Shown piece after piece: positions 1 to 5,996 of a stretch of DNA of 6,477 nt (the first letter of the stretch is position 1; the number at the start of each line of letters is the position of its first letter). This DNA is from an uncultured Coriobacteriaceae bacterium (GTDB lineage Bacteria > Actinomycetota > Coriobacteriia > Coriobacteriales > Eggerthellaceae): contig CACZIP010000122.1 of NCBI GenBank assembly GCA_902781245.1, positions 1 to 6,477 of the forward strand, in the 5' to 3' direction. The notes under the pieces were generated by a model that was not told the origin of the DNA, did not search any database, and worked only from the letters and a program-made list of their open reading frames with translations. The translations under genes and the position numbers were made by a program.

Positions 1-245
1 CCCTCGATCTGGTTGCGGGCGGAGATGCCCTCGATCTTGGAGGTGGCGAACATCACGTTCGTGGCCTTGATGACGGCGTAGCACTCCTTGCCCTCCTCGA
101 GGCCGAGCTCCTTGACGGACTCCATGGTGATGTCAGCCTTGATGGGGTTGTGGTTGCCGCGGCAGATGACGACGACTGCGTTGACGGCGCCTTCCTTGAT
201 GGTCTTGACGGTGCCCTTGATCTGGTTGCGTGCGCTGATCTTCAT
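1..245 (-). CDS. Molbindin (Mop/TOBE-domain oxyanion-binding protein), C-terminal part beyond window
   Basis: Small cytoplasmic protein of the molbindin family, whose members bind molybdate or tungstate between subunits and serve as store or buffer. The visible 81 residues start MKISARNQ and hold one complete Mop domain (about residues 1-66, with the SARNQ and KATNVM family hallmarks). A second domain begins at residue 74 (ISARNQIEG), so this is a tandem di-Mop protein as in ModG; the C-terminal part lies outside the window. The ATG at 243-245 is preceded on the minus strand by AAAGGAAA at a suitable distance. Only one visible residue (position 17, Lys here, Arg there) differs from the molbindin at the right edge. 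It is divergent from the binding-protein gene. The family call is firm; molybdate versus tungstate cannot be decided. Confidence 0.9.
   Translation of the reverse strand, partial: MKISARNQIKGTVKTIKEGAVNAVVVICRGNHNPIKADITMESVKELGLEEGKECYAVIKATNVMFATSKIEGISARNQIE
1..245. repeat. Left arm of a long inverted repeat (molbindin coding sequence)
   Basis: The reverse complement of 1-245 matches 6193-6437 with 13 mismatches and no gaps (about 95% identity by eye). The repeat begins at the start codon; only short similarity is found upstream, and it may continue beyond the window edge. The two arms face away from each other and enclose about 5.9 kb. Confidence 0.9.
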
Positions 246-266
246 TTTGCTTTCCTTTCGTCTGTC

Positions 267-283
267 GGCCGCCCTCCGCGGCC
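267..283 (-). promoter_or_regulatory. Stem-loop in the left molbindin leader
   Basis: GGCCGC at 267-272 pairs with GCGGCC at 278-283 around a 5-nt loop, a little more than 20 nt upstream of the molbindin ATG and just before its Shine-Dalgarno sequence. The right-hand molbindin has a stem with a 5-nt loop in the same relative place (6154-6172) although the sequences differ, which argues for a kept structure. Its role (mRNA stability or translation control) is inferred. Confidence 0.45.
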
Positions 284-350
284 CGTTTGCTTCTGACGGG
301 ACCCATCATGCCACCGCCGCGCGGCGCCCGGCGCCCTGTGCCGCCCCCTC

Positions 351-381
351 CACAACTGGCATCACGGTTCGTCACGGTTCG
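351..381 (-). promoter_or_regulatory. 31-bp element shared with the right molbindin leader (tandem 10-mers)
   Basis: Read on the minus strand, this holds two perfect tandem copies of CGAACCGTGA (381-372 and 371-362), then four bases, then AGTTGTG (357-351). The stretch 6011-6041 upstream of the other molbindin has the same layout without gaps, with 23 of 31 bases identical. Tandem 10-bp half-sites are typical of OmpR/PhoB-type winged-helix proteins, but no binder is known here. It could equally be the start of a conserved leader RNA. Confidence 0.5.
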
Positions 382-460
382 TCGTAGCAGCGAAAAACGG
401 ATTCCAGTGTTCTGAATGAAGGCAGTCGGTTAATGATTAATAAATCTCAATAAATTGCTC

Positions 461-490
461 TTCGCTCTATGCATTTCAACAAGCTATAAT
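461..490 (+). promoter_or_regulatory. Candidate promoter of the binding-protein gene
   Basis: A consensus -10 hexamer TATAAT lies at 485-490. The best-placed -35 is poor (TTCGCT at 461-466, 18-nt spacing). Transcription would begin near 497, leaving a leader of about 50 nt that contains the inverted repeat at 500-523. Confidence 0.5.
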
Positions 491-499
491 TGCAGACAA

Positions 500-523
500 G
501 ATTATTCAAGAATATGAATAATC
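500..523. promoter_or_regulatory. Inverted repeat (operator candidate) in the binding-protein leader
   Basis: GATTATTC (500-507) and GAATAATC (516-523) form a perfect 8-bp inverted repeat with an 8-nt spacer. It sits just downstream of the predicted -10, where a bound dimer would block transcription. A repeat of the same design (TTC-N8-GAA with A/T-rich flanks) lies at 5980-6001 beside the regulator gene, and the 9-mer ATGAATAAT occurs at both places (514-522 and 5976-5984). The natural candidate binder is the HTH-PBP regulator, by inference only. Confidence 0.5.
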
Positions 524-549
524 AATCAAAAAGCGAAGAGGAGTAAAAC

Positions 550-1740
550 ATGGCAACCAGCGAAGACTTCAACAAGATGACCGACAACGGGTTCTCACGC
601 CGTTCGTTTCTGAAGCTCAGCGCGACGACTGTCGGTGCTGCGGCTGCGCTCGGCGTGGTGGGATGCTCCCAAGGCGCAGCAAGCTCAGCGGCTTCCGGAT
701 CGGGAAGTGCCTCAGCGGCTTCCGCATCTGCCAGTGCATCGAGCGCTGCTAAGAAAGAAATCTCCTTCAAGGACCAAAACGACTACGACGTTACGGTCAC
801 CGTGCCATGCGAGCGCATGGTCGTGCTGCAGCACCATTCGCTGGACATGCTATGCCAGCTTGGCGCGCAGGACAGCATCGTCGGCATCGTCGACAGCTGG
901 AAGAAGAACCTGGGCGATTACATGACAGAAGTGTTCCCCGGAATCGACAAGCTGCCTACGCCAGGCGGCCTGCAAGAGTGGAACGTCGAGCAGATCGCCG
1001 AGCTGAAACCCGATGTAGTCATTGCCGCTTCGCAGGCTCCAGAAGATGCCATGCAGCAAGTACGCGACCTGGGTATCCCCGTGGTCGTCGTCAGCCTCCG
1101 CGGCGAGGGCAAACAGGCTGAAGCGCAGAATCCGCGCCTGGCGAATGCCGATGCTGCCTACACCGAAGGTTGCGAGTGGGCCATCAAGACGCTCGGCCAG
1201 CTTGCTGGCAAGGACGACGCTGCCGAGGAAATCTGGAACTTCTGCCTCGATAGCCGCGATATCGTCGACAAAGCCGTCGGCGACATCAAGGATGACGAAC
1301 GCGTTAAGGTGGCCGTCCTTGCGAACGGCATCGCCTACGGCAACGACAAGTACGTGGGCTGTCAGCTTCTGCGCTCTGGCGCCGTCAATGCAGCAGCTCT
1401 CGCGGGCGTGCAGGGCAACACCGACTACAACGCCGAGCTCGTGGCCACGTGGAACCCCGAGGTGATCATCACGCAGGATCGTTATCCCGACGACTACAAG
1501 ACCATCACGACCGACCCGCAATACGCTGAGCTCCAGGCCGTGAAGGACGGCAAGGTCATCGAGGCTCCGTACTGGACCAAGCCGTGGGGCAACCCCGATA
1601 CCGATTCCATCGCACTGGGCGAGCTATGGCTTGCGCACACGTTCTATCCCGACAAGGTCACGGCCAAGCAGGTCGAAGAGAAGGCCCAGAACTTCTACGA
1701 CTGGTTCTATGGCATCAAGTTCACCGGATCGGTCGAGTAG
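550..1740 (+). CDS. Tat-exported lipoprotein, substrate-binding protein of a BtuCD-type ABC importer (likely molybdate/tungstate by context)
   Basis: Extracytoplasmic solute receptor of the class III periplasmic-binding family (Peripla_BP_2, shared with siderophore, heme, cobalamin and MolA-type proteins). The N-terminus has a perfect twin-arginine motif SRRSFLK (residues 16-22), a short hydrophobic stretch and a lipobox VVGC with Cys39 as the lipidated residue. A low-complexity Ser/Ala linker (about 40-67) tethers the two-lobed domain (about 75 to the end), recognisable by the NVEQIAELKPDVVIA segment and the C-terminal LGELWLAHTFYPDKV. At 396 residues it is normal for a tethered member. The ATG at 550 is chosen because AAGAGGAG lies six bases upstream and the Tat signal follows. 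Its permease and ATPase follow after a 175-bp gap with hairpins, so it may be expressed more strongly than they are. The fold does not identify the ligand; neighbours favour molybdate or tungstate, with an iron or corrinoid complex as the main alternative. Confidence 0.9.
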   Translation: MATSEDFNKMTDNGFSRRSFLKLSATTVGAAAALGVVGCSQGAASSAASGSGSASAASASASASSAAKKEISFKDQNDYDVTVTVPCERMVVLQHHSLDMLCQLGAQDSIVGIVDSWKKNLGDYMTEVFPGIDKLPTPGGLQEWNVEQIAELKPDVVIAASQAPEDAMQQVRDLGIPVVVVSLRGEGKQAEAQNPRLANADAAYTEGCEWAIKTLGQLAGKDDAAEEIWNFCLDSRDIVDKAVGDIKDDERVKVAVLANGIAYGNDKYVGCQLLRSGAVNAAALAGVQGNTDYNAELVATWNPEVIITQDRYPDDYKTITTDPQYAELQAVKDGKVIEAPYWTKPWGNPDTDSIALGELWLAHTFYPDKVTAKQVEEKAQNFYDWFYGIKFTGSVE

Positions 1741-1762
1741 TTCGGCCATCTTCCCTTCCCGT

Positions 1763-1797
1763 GGGCGGTGCGGCGCATGCTGCGCGCTGCACCGCCC
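1763..1797 (+). terminator. Strong G+C-rich hairpin after the binding-protein gene (terminator or mRNA stabiliser)
   Basis: Bases 1763-1776 pair with 1784-1797 (14 pairs, one G-U) around a 7-nt loop, 22 bases after the stop codon. The U-tract that follows is weak (GATTTGC), so termination may be partial. Such a hairpin would protect the binding-protein mRNA and lower expression of the permease genes, the usual ratio for ABC importers. Confidence 0.5.
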
Positions 1798-1809
1798 GAT
1801 TTGCATCTC

Positions 1810-1836
1810 ATGAGCAGAAACGCTCTTTCTGCTCAT
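1810..1836. repeat. Perfect 11-bp inverted repeat between binding protein and permease
   Basis: ATGAGCAGAAA (1810-1820) and TTTCTGCTCAT (1826-1836) are exact complements around a 5-nt loop. No U-run follows, and the A-rich part lies next to the loop, so it is not a textbook terminator. It could be a second RNA hairpin or a dimeric operator. Confidence 0.5.
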
Positions 1837-1868
1837 CGTTGCCAGGACATGGCACAAAGGTGCCTCGA

Positions 1869-1899
1869 TGGCATAAAAGTACCCGGTACCTTTATGCCA
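1869..1899. repeat. GGTACC-centred palindrome, copy 1 (upstream of permease)
   Basis: This 31-bp palindrome has a single-base centre (1884) and 14 of 15 pairs matched; the mismatch is 1878/1890. Its core 1871-1897 matches 25 of 27 bases of the palindrome at 4884-4910. It ends 16 bases before the permease start, close to the Shine-Dalgarno GAAAGG (1905-1910). It may be a dispersed palindromic repeat of the REP kind, an operator, or an RNA hairpin; the sequence alone cannot decide. Confidence 0.7.
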
Positions 1900-1915
1900 C
1901 ATACGAAAGGTCCCC

Positions 1916-2938
1916 ATGACCACGCAAAATCGCTCGGGTTTCTGGATGACGCTGACGGGCATCGTTCTCATCATCCTGCCCATCGTTTTCTTCATCTTCT
2001 CGTTAGCGCTCGGGTCCTACAACGTGGGGCCAGTTGACGTGTGCCAGATCATCTGGTGCAAGCTGACAGGTCAAACACCTCCGCAGGATGCGCTTACCGT
2101 CAACGTCATCTGGCAGGTGCGCTTGCCGCGTGTGTGTGCTGCGGCGCTTGTAGGTGCTGGCCTGTCGGTTGCTGGTGCCGTGTTCCAGGGCGTTTTCCGT
2201 AATCCGTTGGCTTCGCCCTACACGCTGGGCGTGTCAAACGGCGCGGGCTTCGTTGCCGCGCTGGCCATCGTGCTCTCACTTGGCGCGGCGGGCATCCAGC
2301 TGTTCGCCGTGGCGTTCGGTTTGCTTGCGGTGGCGCTCACGTTCCTCATCGCGAGTCGCAGCCGACGCAACACAGTTACGCTTGTGCTTGCTGGTATGCT
2401 CATCGGCGCGCTGTTCTCGTCACTCGTGTCGCTGCTGAAGTTCACGGCCGATCCGCTCGAGAAGCTTCCCCAGATTGTGTACTGGCTCATGGGGTCTCTG
2501 TCGGGGTCGTCGTTCGAGGAGCTGGCGAAAATTCTGCCGTTCTACATCGTGTGCATGGCGGCGGTGTTCCTGCTGCGTTGGCGTACGAACGTGCTGTCAC
2601 TTGGCGACCAGGAGGCGAAATCGTTCGGATTGAACGTACGTCGCGACCGCGCAATTGTCATCGGCACGAGCAGCATGCTCACGGCGCTCGTCGTGTCGAT
2701 TTCGGGCATCATCGGCTGGGTGGGCATCGTGGTTCCGCATTTGGCGCGCATGCTCGTCGGACCCGACTTTCGCAGGCTCATTCCCACGTCGGTGTCGATA
2801 GGCATCTGCTACCTGCTCGTCGTGGACGATCTGTGCCGCACCCTTACGGCATCTGAAATCCCGCTTGGCGTAATCACCGGCATCATTGGCGTGCCGCTGT
2901 TCCTGTACTTCATCTACAAGAAGAAGGTGAGCTGGTAA
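1916..2938 (+). CDS. FecCD/BtuC-family ABC importer permease
   Basis: Integral membrane subunit of a type II importer, expected to work as a homodimer with the ATPase encoded next to it. The 340 residues show many hydrophobic segments, starting at about 12-33, in line with the family's ten-helix fold. Family signatures are clear: LPRV followed by GAVFQGVFRNPLASPYTLGV (about 70-106), the cytoplasmic LGDQEAKSFGLNV stretch that couples to the ATPase (229-241), GWVGIVVPHLAR (267-278) and the end EIPLGVITGIIGVPLFLYFI (314-333). The ATG at 1916 has GAAAGG five bases upstream. Its stop codon abuts the ATPase start, so the two are co-translated. MolB of the Haemophilus molybdate importer is in this family, as are iron, heme and cobalamin permeases, so the protein does not itself name the substrate. 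Confidence 0.93.
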   Translation: MTTQNRSGFWMTLTGIVLIILPIVFFIFSLALGSYNVGPVDVCQIIWCKLTGQTPPQDALTVNVIWQVRLPRVCAAALVGAGLSVAGAVFQGVFRNPLASPYTLGVSNGAGFVAALAIVLSLGAAGIQLFAVAFGLLAVALTFLIASRSRRNTVTLVLAGMLIGALFSSLVSLLKFTADPLEKLPQIVYWLMGSLSGSSFEELAKILPFYIVCMAAVFLLRWRTNVLSLGDQEAKSFGLNVRRDRAIVIGTSSMLTALVVSISGIIGWVGIVVPHLARMLVGPDFRRLIPTSVSIGICYLLVVDDLCRTLTASEIPLGVITGIIGVPLFLYFIYKKKVSW

Positions 2939-3724
2939 ATGAACCTCACGGTTGACAACATCACCTTCGGATACGATTCGAGCCGCAACGTGCTCGAGCA
3001 CCTGTCGTTCGTCTACGAGTCGCCCGAGGTGCTTTGCATCCTCGGTTCGAACGGCATGGGCAAGTCGACGCTTCTGCAGTGCATCATCGGCGCATTCCAG
3101 ATTTCAGCGGGTTCGATTACGGTCGATGGCAAGGCGGTCGGCGAATACAAAGCCCGGGAGTTTGCGCAGAAGATCGCCTACATTCCGCAGTCGCATACGC
3201 CGTCGTTCGCCTACAAGGTCATCGACATCGTGACGATGGGGCGCACGTCACGCATCGGCTATCTTGCCAATCCGAGCGATGACGACGTGGCATTCGCCCA
3301 TGAGCAGCTCGCTTACCTGGGCGTTGACCATCTTTCCGAAAAGCCCTACACCGATATCTCGGGCGGTGAGCGTCAGTTGGTGATGATTGCCTCAGCGCTC
3401 ACTCAGGAACCTGAGCTCATGATTCTGGACGAGCCGACGGCGCATCTCGACTTCGGCAACGCCTACCGCTTCGTCGAGCTGGTCGAGAAGCTGCGCGACC
3501 GTAACATGGGTGTGCTCATGACGACGCATTTTCCAGATCACGCGCTCATGCTCGGATCGAAGACTGCCGTGCTGTCGGGCGGGCGCATCATTGCCGAGGG
3601 TCCTGCGAGCGACGTCATCACCGACGAGAGCATGCGCGAGCTCTACAATATCGAGGTGCACGTCGAACACATCGGCGACCGCATCATCTGCATTCCAGGA
3701 CCGTTAGAAAAGGGTGCACAGTAA
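2939..3724 (+). CDS. ABC importer ATP-binding subunit (FecE/BtuD/MolC-like)
   Basis: Cytoplasmic ATPase that drives the adjacent permease. All catalytic motifs are intact in 261 residues: Walker A GSNGMGKST (36-44), Q-loop Gln84 in YIPQSHTP, signature SGGERQ (141-146), Walker B LMILDE (160-165) with Glu165, and the switch His197 in TTHFPDHA. The length and the ADP-type C-terminal tail match stand-alone FecE/BtuD proteins rather than ModC: there is no C-terminal TOBE domain, so molybdate sensing would fall to the separate molbindins and the regulator. The ATG follows directly on the permease stop codon, with AAGGTGA (2924-2930) inside the permease gene as ribosome-binding site. Its 3' end overlaps or touches the methyltransferase gene. 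Confidence 0.93.
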   Translation: MNLTVDNITFGYDSSRNVLEHLSFVYESPEVLCILGSNGMGKSTLLQCIIGAFQISAGSITVDGKAVGEYKAREFAQKIAYIPQSHTPSFAYKVIDIVTMGRTSRIGYLANPSDDDVAFAHEQLAYLGVDHLSEKPYTDISGGERQLVMIASALTQEPELMILDEPTAHLDFGNAYRFVELVEKLRDRNMGVLMTTHFPDHALMLGSKTAVLSGGRIIAEGPASDVITDESMRELYNIEVHVEHIGDRIICIPGPLEKGAQ

Positions 3725-4871
3725 GGTGAGCTTGGATAAAGAACAGAAATCACTCGAGTACTGGTCGGGAAGGGCCAAGGAGTACTCACGACTTCACATG
3801 GACTCGTATCGTTCCGACAAACGCATGATGTTTGCCGAAGAGGTTGCCAAGAGCATTCCAGATAAAGACGACATCAAAGCGCTCGACTTGGGATGCGGAT
3901 CGGGATTCATGTCGATGATCCTGCTCGATGCTGGATGCTCGGTCACGGGCATCGACTTCTCGCAGGACATGCTCGCCTTGGCGCGGGAGAACCTTGCACG
4001 GAAAGGCTATGAAGCGACGTTTTTGCACATGAGGGCGCAGCAGCTCGACTTCCCCGATGGCAGTTTCGATTTCATAGTGTCACGCAACGTCACTTGGACA
4101 CTCGAGGACGTTGATGAGGTATATGCCGAGGTCTGGCGCGTGTTGAAGGACGGCGGGGTGTTCCTCAACCTCGACGCGAACTATGGGAAGTGCTTCAACG
4201 AAGCCGATGCGCGTGGCGAGGTGCCCACTCACCCAACGCAAACGCTCTCACAGCTGAGGACGCGCAACGACATCGCGCACAATCTGGCCATCACGCTGGT
4301 TGAGCGCCCCCAGTGGGATATCGACCAATTCTGGCGGCTCGGCGCATCGGAGATTCGGTGTCGCTCCATCGGAGGAGGCACGAACGCCTCCGGGTCGCAG
4401 ATGTTCGCGCTGGAAGTCCACAAGCCAGGCACGGCGCCGAAAGAGCAAGCAGTTGTGGAAGCTCTCGACACGCCTTCGCAGGCTGTGCTCGGTGGTGTTG
4501 GCGCAGCGTCAAAGGATCATGCGGGAGAGGCGACTCGGGCCAAGGTCGTGCTTGTCGATTACGTGCGAACGGGCGATTTCGAATTCGATCCGCGCAAGTT
4601 CGTCATTCGGAAGAACGGCATTCCAGTCAAGCTCACGCCCAAGGAGTTCAACATCTTGTTGACGCTCGCGCGCAATCCGGGCAAGTTGGTGAGTCGTGCG
4701 GAGCTCAAAGCAGCTGCATGGGGGAATGAATTCGCCGAAGACGACAGGAGCATCGCCGTTTATGTTCGCCGCATTCGCGAGAAGCTCGAAGACGATTCGT
4801 CCCACCCGCGCTACTTGCTGACGCATTGGGGCAAGGGCTATTCGTTCGACCCCACAGGTGGGAAGGTGTGA
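3714..4871 (+). CDS. Fusion protein: SAM-dependent methyltransferase with C-terminal OmpR/PhoB-type winged helix
   Basis: A class I methyltransferase domain comes first (about residues 10-235): motif I LDLGCGSG (57-64), the acidic GIDFS (79-83) for the SAM ribose, FDFIVSRNVTW (118-128) and RVLKDGG (142-148). After a linker (about 237-280) comes a complete Trans_reg_C winged helix (about 285-380) with LTPKEFNILLTLARNPGKLV, the recognition-helix region DDRSIAVYVRRIREKLE and the wing HWGKGYSF. There is no receiver domain, so the methyltransferase occupies the place where a response regulator has its phospho-acceptor. The GTG at 3714 overlaps the ATPase end by 11 bases and has a purine run directly against it; GTG at 3726 (residue 5) would leave one base between the genes and is also plausible. 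As the last gene of the transporter operon it may couple SAM or a methylated ligand to transcription. The methyl acceptor is unknown. Confidence 0.85.
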   Translation: MHSKVSLDKEQKSLEYWSGRAKEYSRLHMDSYRSDKRMMFAEEVAKSIPDKDDIKALDLGCGSGFMSMILLDAGCSVTGIDFSQDMLALARENLARKGYEATFLHMRAQQLDFPDGSFDFIVSRNVTWTLEDVDEVYAEVWRVLKDGGVFLNLDANYGKCFNEADARGEVPTHPTQTLSQLRTRNDIAHNLAITLVERPQWDIDQFWRLGASEIRCRSIGGGTNASGSQMFALEVHKPGTAPKEQAVVEALDTPSQAVLGGVGAASKDHAGEATRAKVVLVDYVRTGDFEFDPRKFVIRKNGIPVKLTPKEFNILLTLARNPGKLVSRAELKAAAWGNEFAEDDRSIAVYVRRIREKLEDDSSHPRYLLTHWGKGYSFDPTGGKV

Positions 4872-4880
4872 ATGCTTAAG

Positions 4881-4913
4881 ACTGCATAAAGGTACCAGGT
4901 ACCTTTATGCAGT
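4881..4913. repeat. GGTACC-centred palindrome, copy 2 (between convergent genes)
   Basis: Perfect 16-bp arms (4881-4896 and 4898-4913) surround one central base. It fills most of the 48-base gap between the stop codons of the convergent methyltransferase-winged helix and regulator genes. As RNA it would fold on either strand, so a bidirectional terminator is possible, though no U-run follows. Its core is nearly identical to that at 1871-1897, which a plain terminator would not require. Confidence 0.75.
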
Positions 4914-4919
4914 GCACTC

Positions 4920-5906
4920 CTAGCTCTCGTAGACAACGACTCCGAGCTTTGAGACATCACACGGGGCGAGCGCAGCGAACTCGTGGCGCACGTTGTTGTT
5001 CACGAGCAGGTCGTTAATCGCACGGATGGTCGCCCTGGTCTTGGGGGTCTTCCTAATCACGATGTCGACCCATTCCTGCTGCAGCGGCACGAACTGCACG
5101 CCGGGAACGTGGAGAGCCTCTCGTTCGTGGCCGACAGCAACGTCAGCCAACCCGTTTGACACGCGGCGGATGGCGGTCGTGCCCACATATGCTTGGCTCG
5201 AATAGCCTTCAATCGTCTCGCTGCGCGCCTCGAGCGCTCGCAGCTTCTCGTCGAGCAGCACGCGCGAGCCGCTTCCCTTCGTGCGGTTCGACAAGCGCAC
5301 GCCCTCGCGAAGCAAACTGCCCCAGGTCGTCAAACGCTTTGGGTTGCGCTCCTGCACGATGAGACCTTGCTTTCGCCCGAACAGACGAATGGCAACAACC
5401 GACGAACCAGGTGCAAGGTTGCGCACATAGGGTGTGTTCCAGCTGTTTGATGCCTGATCGAACAAATTGACGACAGCAGCATCGGCTTGGCCGGCATACA
5501 GGTTGACGAGCGCTGTATAGCTGCCCTGCATGAGGCGGGCGGTCGGCACTCCGTGGACGTTCAGAGCGCTGGCCAGGATGTCGGCAGCCTCATCTGCGCC
5601 GGCAATGATGAAGCGATCGCCTGCGATGTCACCGAAGGATGCGGCATCGGTGAGCGCCTTGCTATCGTCAAGCGGCTCTTTGCCTGTTTCCGCGGCGGCA
5701 GGCGCCTGGGCACGGGGAGCTTGGGATGCGGGTGCCTTATGGGTTGACGTGACGTATGCTTCGACATCCTCAATCGTGAACTTCAATTTGCGGCCCACAT
5801 GGTATGACGCCAACTTGCCGGTTTTCGCCAACTGATACACGGTGTTCTTTCCCAAGTGAAGGTAGCGAGCGACTTCTTCGGCGTTCATGAATTCGTCTGA
5901 GCGCAT
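4920..5906 (-). CDS. One-component regulator: excisionase-type HTH plus PBP-like (molybdate-type) sensor domain
   Basis: Predicted cytoplasmic transcription factor of 328 residues. Residues 5-53 form an excisionase/MerR-like HTH (MNAEEVARYLHLGKNTVYQL, then the VGRKLKF wing). An Ala/Pro-rich linker (about 57-75) leads to a PBP-like domain (about 97-300) with GADEAADILA, the hallmark NRTKGSGSRVLLD (207-219) and NGLADVAVGHE (251-261). This domain family is known from fusions to molybdopterin-biosynthesis proteins and from molybdate-linked regulators. There is no signal peptide, so it would sense the imported ligand. The ATG at 5904-5906 has purine-rich AAGGGGA and GGGGA upstream; the Met at residue 7 lacks such a site. 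It converges on the transporter operon and diverges from the right molbindin. It probably controls its own promoter, the molbindin and the binding protein through the inverted repeats at 5980-6001 and 500-523. Confidence 0.85.
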   Translation of the reverse strand: MRSDEFMNAEEVARYLHLGKNTVYQLAKTGKLASYHVGRKLKFTIEDVEAYVTSTHKAPASQAPRAQAPAAAETGKEPLDDSKALTDAASFGDIAGDRFIIAGADEAADILASALNVHGVPTARLMQGSYTALVNLYAGQADAAVVNLFDQASNSWNTPYVRNLAPGSSVVAIRLFGRKQGLIVQERNPKRLTTWGSLLREGVRLSNRTKGSGSRVLLDEKLRALEARSETIEGYSSQAYVGTTAIRRVSNGLADVAVGHEREALHVPGVQFVPLQQEWVDIVIRKTPKTRATIRAINDLLVNNNVRHEFAALAPCDVSKLGVVVYES

Positions 5907-5944
5907 TTTGTCCCCAAATCCCCTTGTTATATTGTCCTTGATGA

Positions 5945-5973
5945 AGTATAGTTTTGTTCAACGAGATTTTCAA
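5945..5973 (-). promoter_or_regulatory. Promoter of the HTH-PBP regulator gene
   Basis: On the minus strand TTGAAA (5973-5968) and TATACT (5950-5945) are separated by exactly 17 bases, a good sigma-70-type match. Transcription would start near 5938, giving a leader of about 30 nt. Confidence 0.65.
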
Positions 5974-5996
5974 TCATGAATAATTCGCATTATAGA
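5968..5996 (+). promoter_or_regulatory. Candidate promoter of the right molbindin, sharing its -35 with the regulator
   Basis: On the plus strand TTTCAA (5968-5973) and TATAGA (5991-5996) are also 17 bases apart. If real, one hexamer acts as -35 in both directions and the molbindin leader is about 190 nt. The match is weaker than on the minus strand. Confidence 0.35.

Larger units (their letters stand above)
458..540 (+). repeat. 9-bp inverted repeat whose second arm overlaps the binding-protein Shine-Dalgarno
   Basis: CTCTTCGCT at 458-466 is the exact reverse complement of AGCGAAGAG at 532-540, and the second arm overlaps the ribosome-binding site AAGAGGAG (536-543). If a transcript began upstream of 458, the pairing could hide the site. 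From the -10 at 485-490 the first arm would not be transcribed, so the role is uncertain. Confidence 0.3.
246..549. other. Divergent intergenic region between molbindin and binding-protein genes
   Basis: This 304-base gap holds no gene I can support. The half next to the molbindin (about 260-380) is very G+C rich and self-complementary, for example a GCCGC/GCGGC palindrome at 316-325 and GGCGCC twice at 323-335, consistent with a structured 5' leader on the minus strand. The half next to the binding protein (about 410-530) is A+T rich and carries its promoter and an inverted repeat. The individual elements are listed separately. Confidence 0.8.

Noticed and set aside
133..375. Minus-strand frame beginning in the left leader and running into the molbindin in another frame
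   Set aside because: Its residues are Arg/Gln-rich out-of-frame translation of the molbindin; the true frame starts at 245 with MKISARNQ.
400..550. Classical ModE operator of the CGTTATATA type
   Set aside because: No such sequence is seen here or in the 5907-6192 gap; the inverted repeats present have a different pattern.
850..1521. Long open frame (223 codons) on the minus strand inside the binding-protein gene
   Set aside because: It lies wholly antisense to a clear Peripla_BP_2 gene, has no recognisable domain, and is of the kind expected by chance opposite G+C-rich coding DNA.
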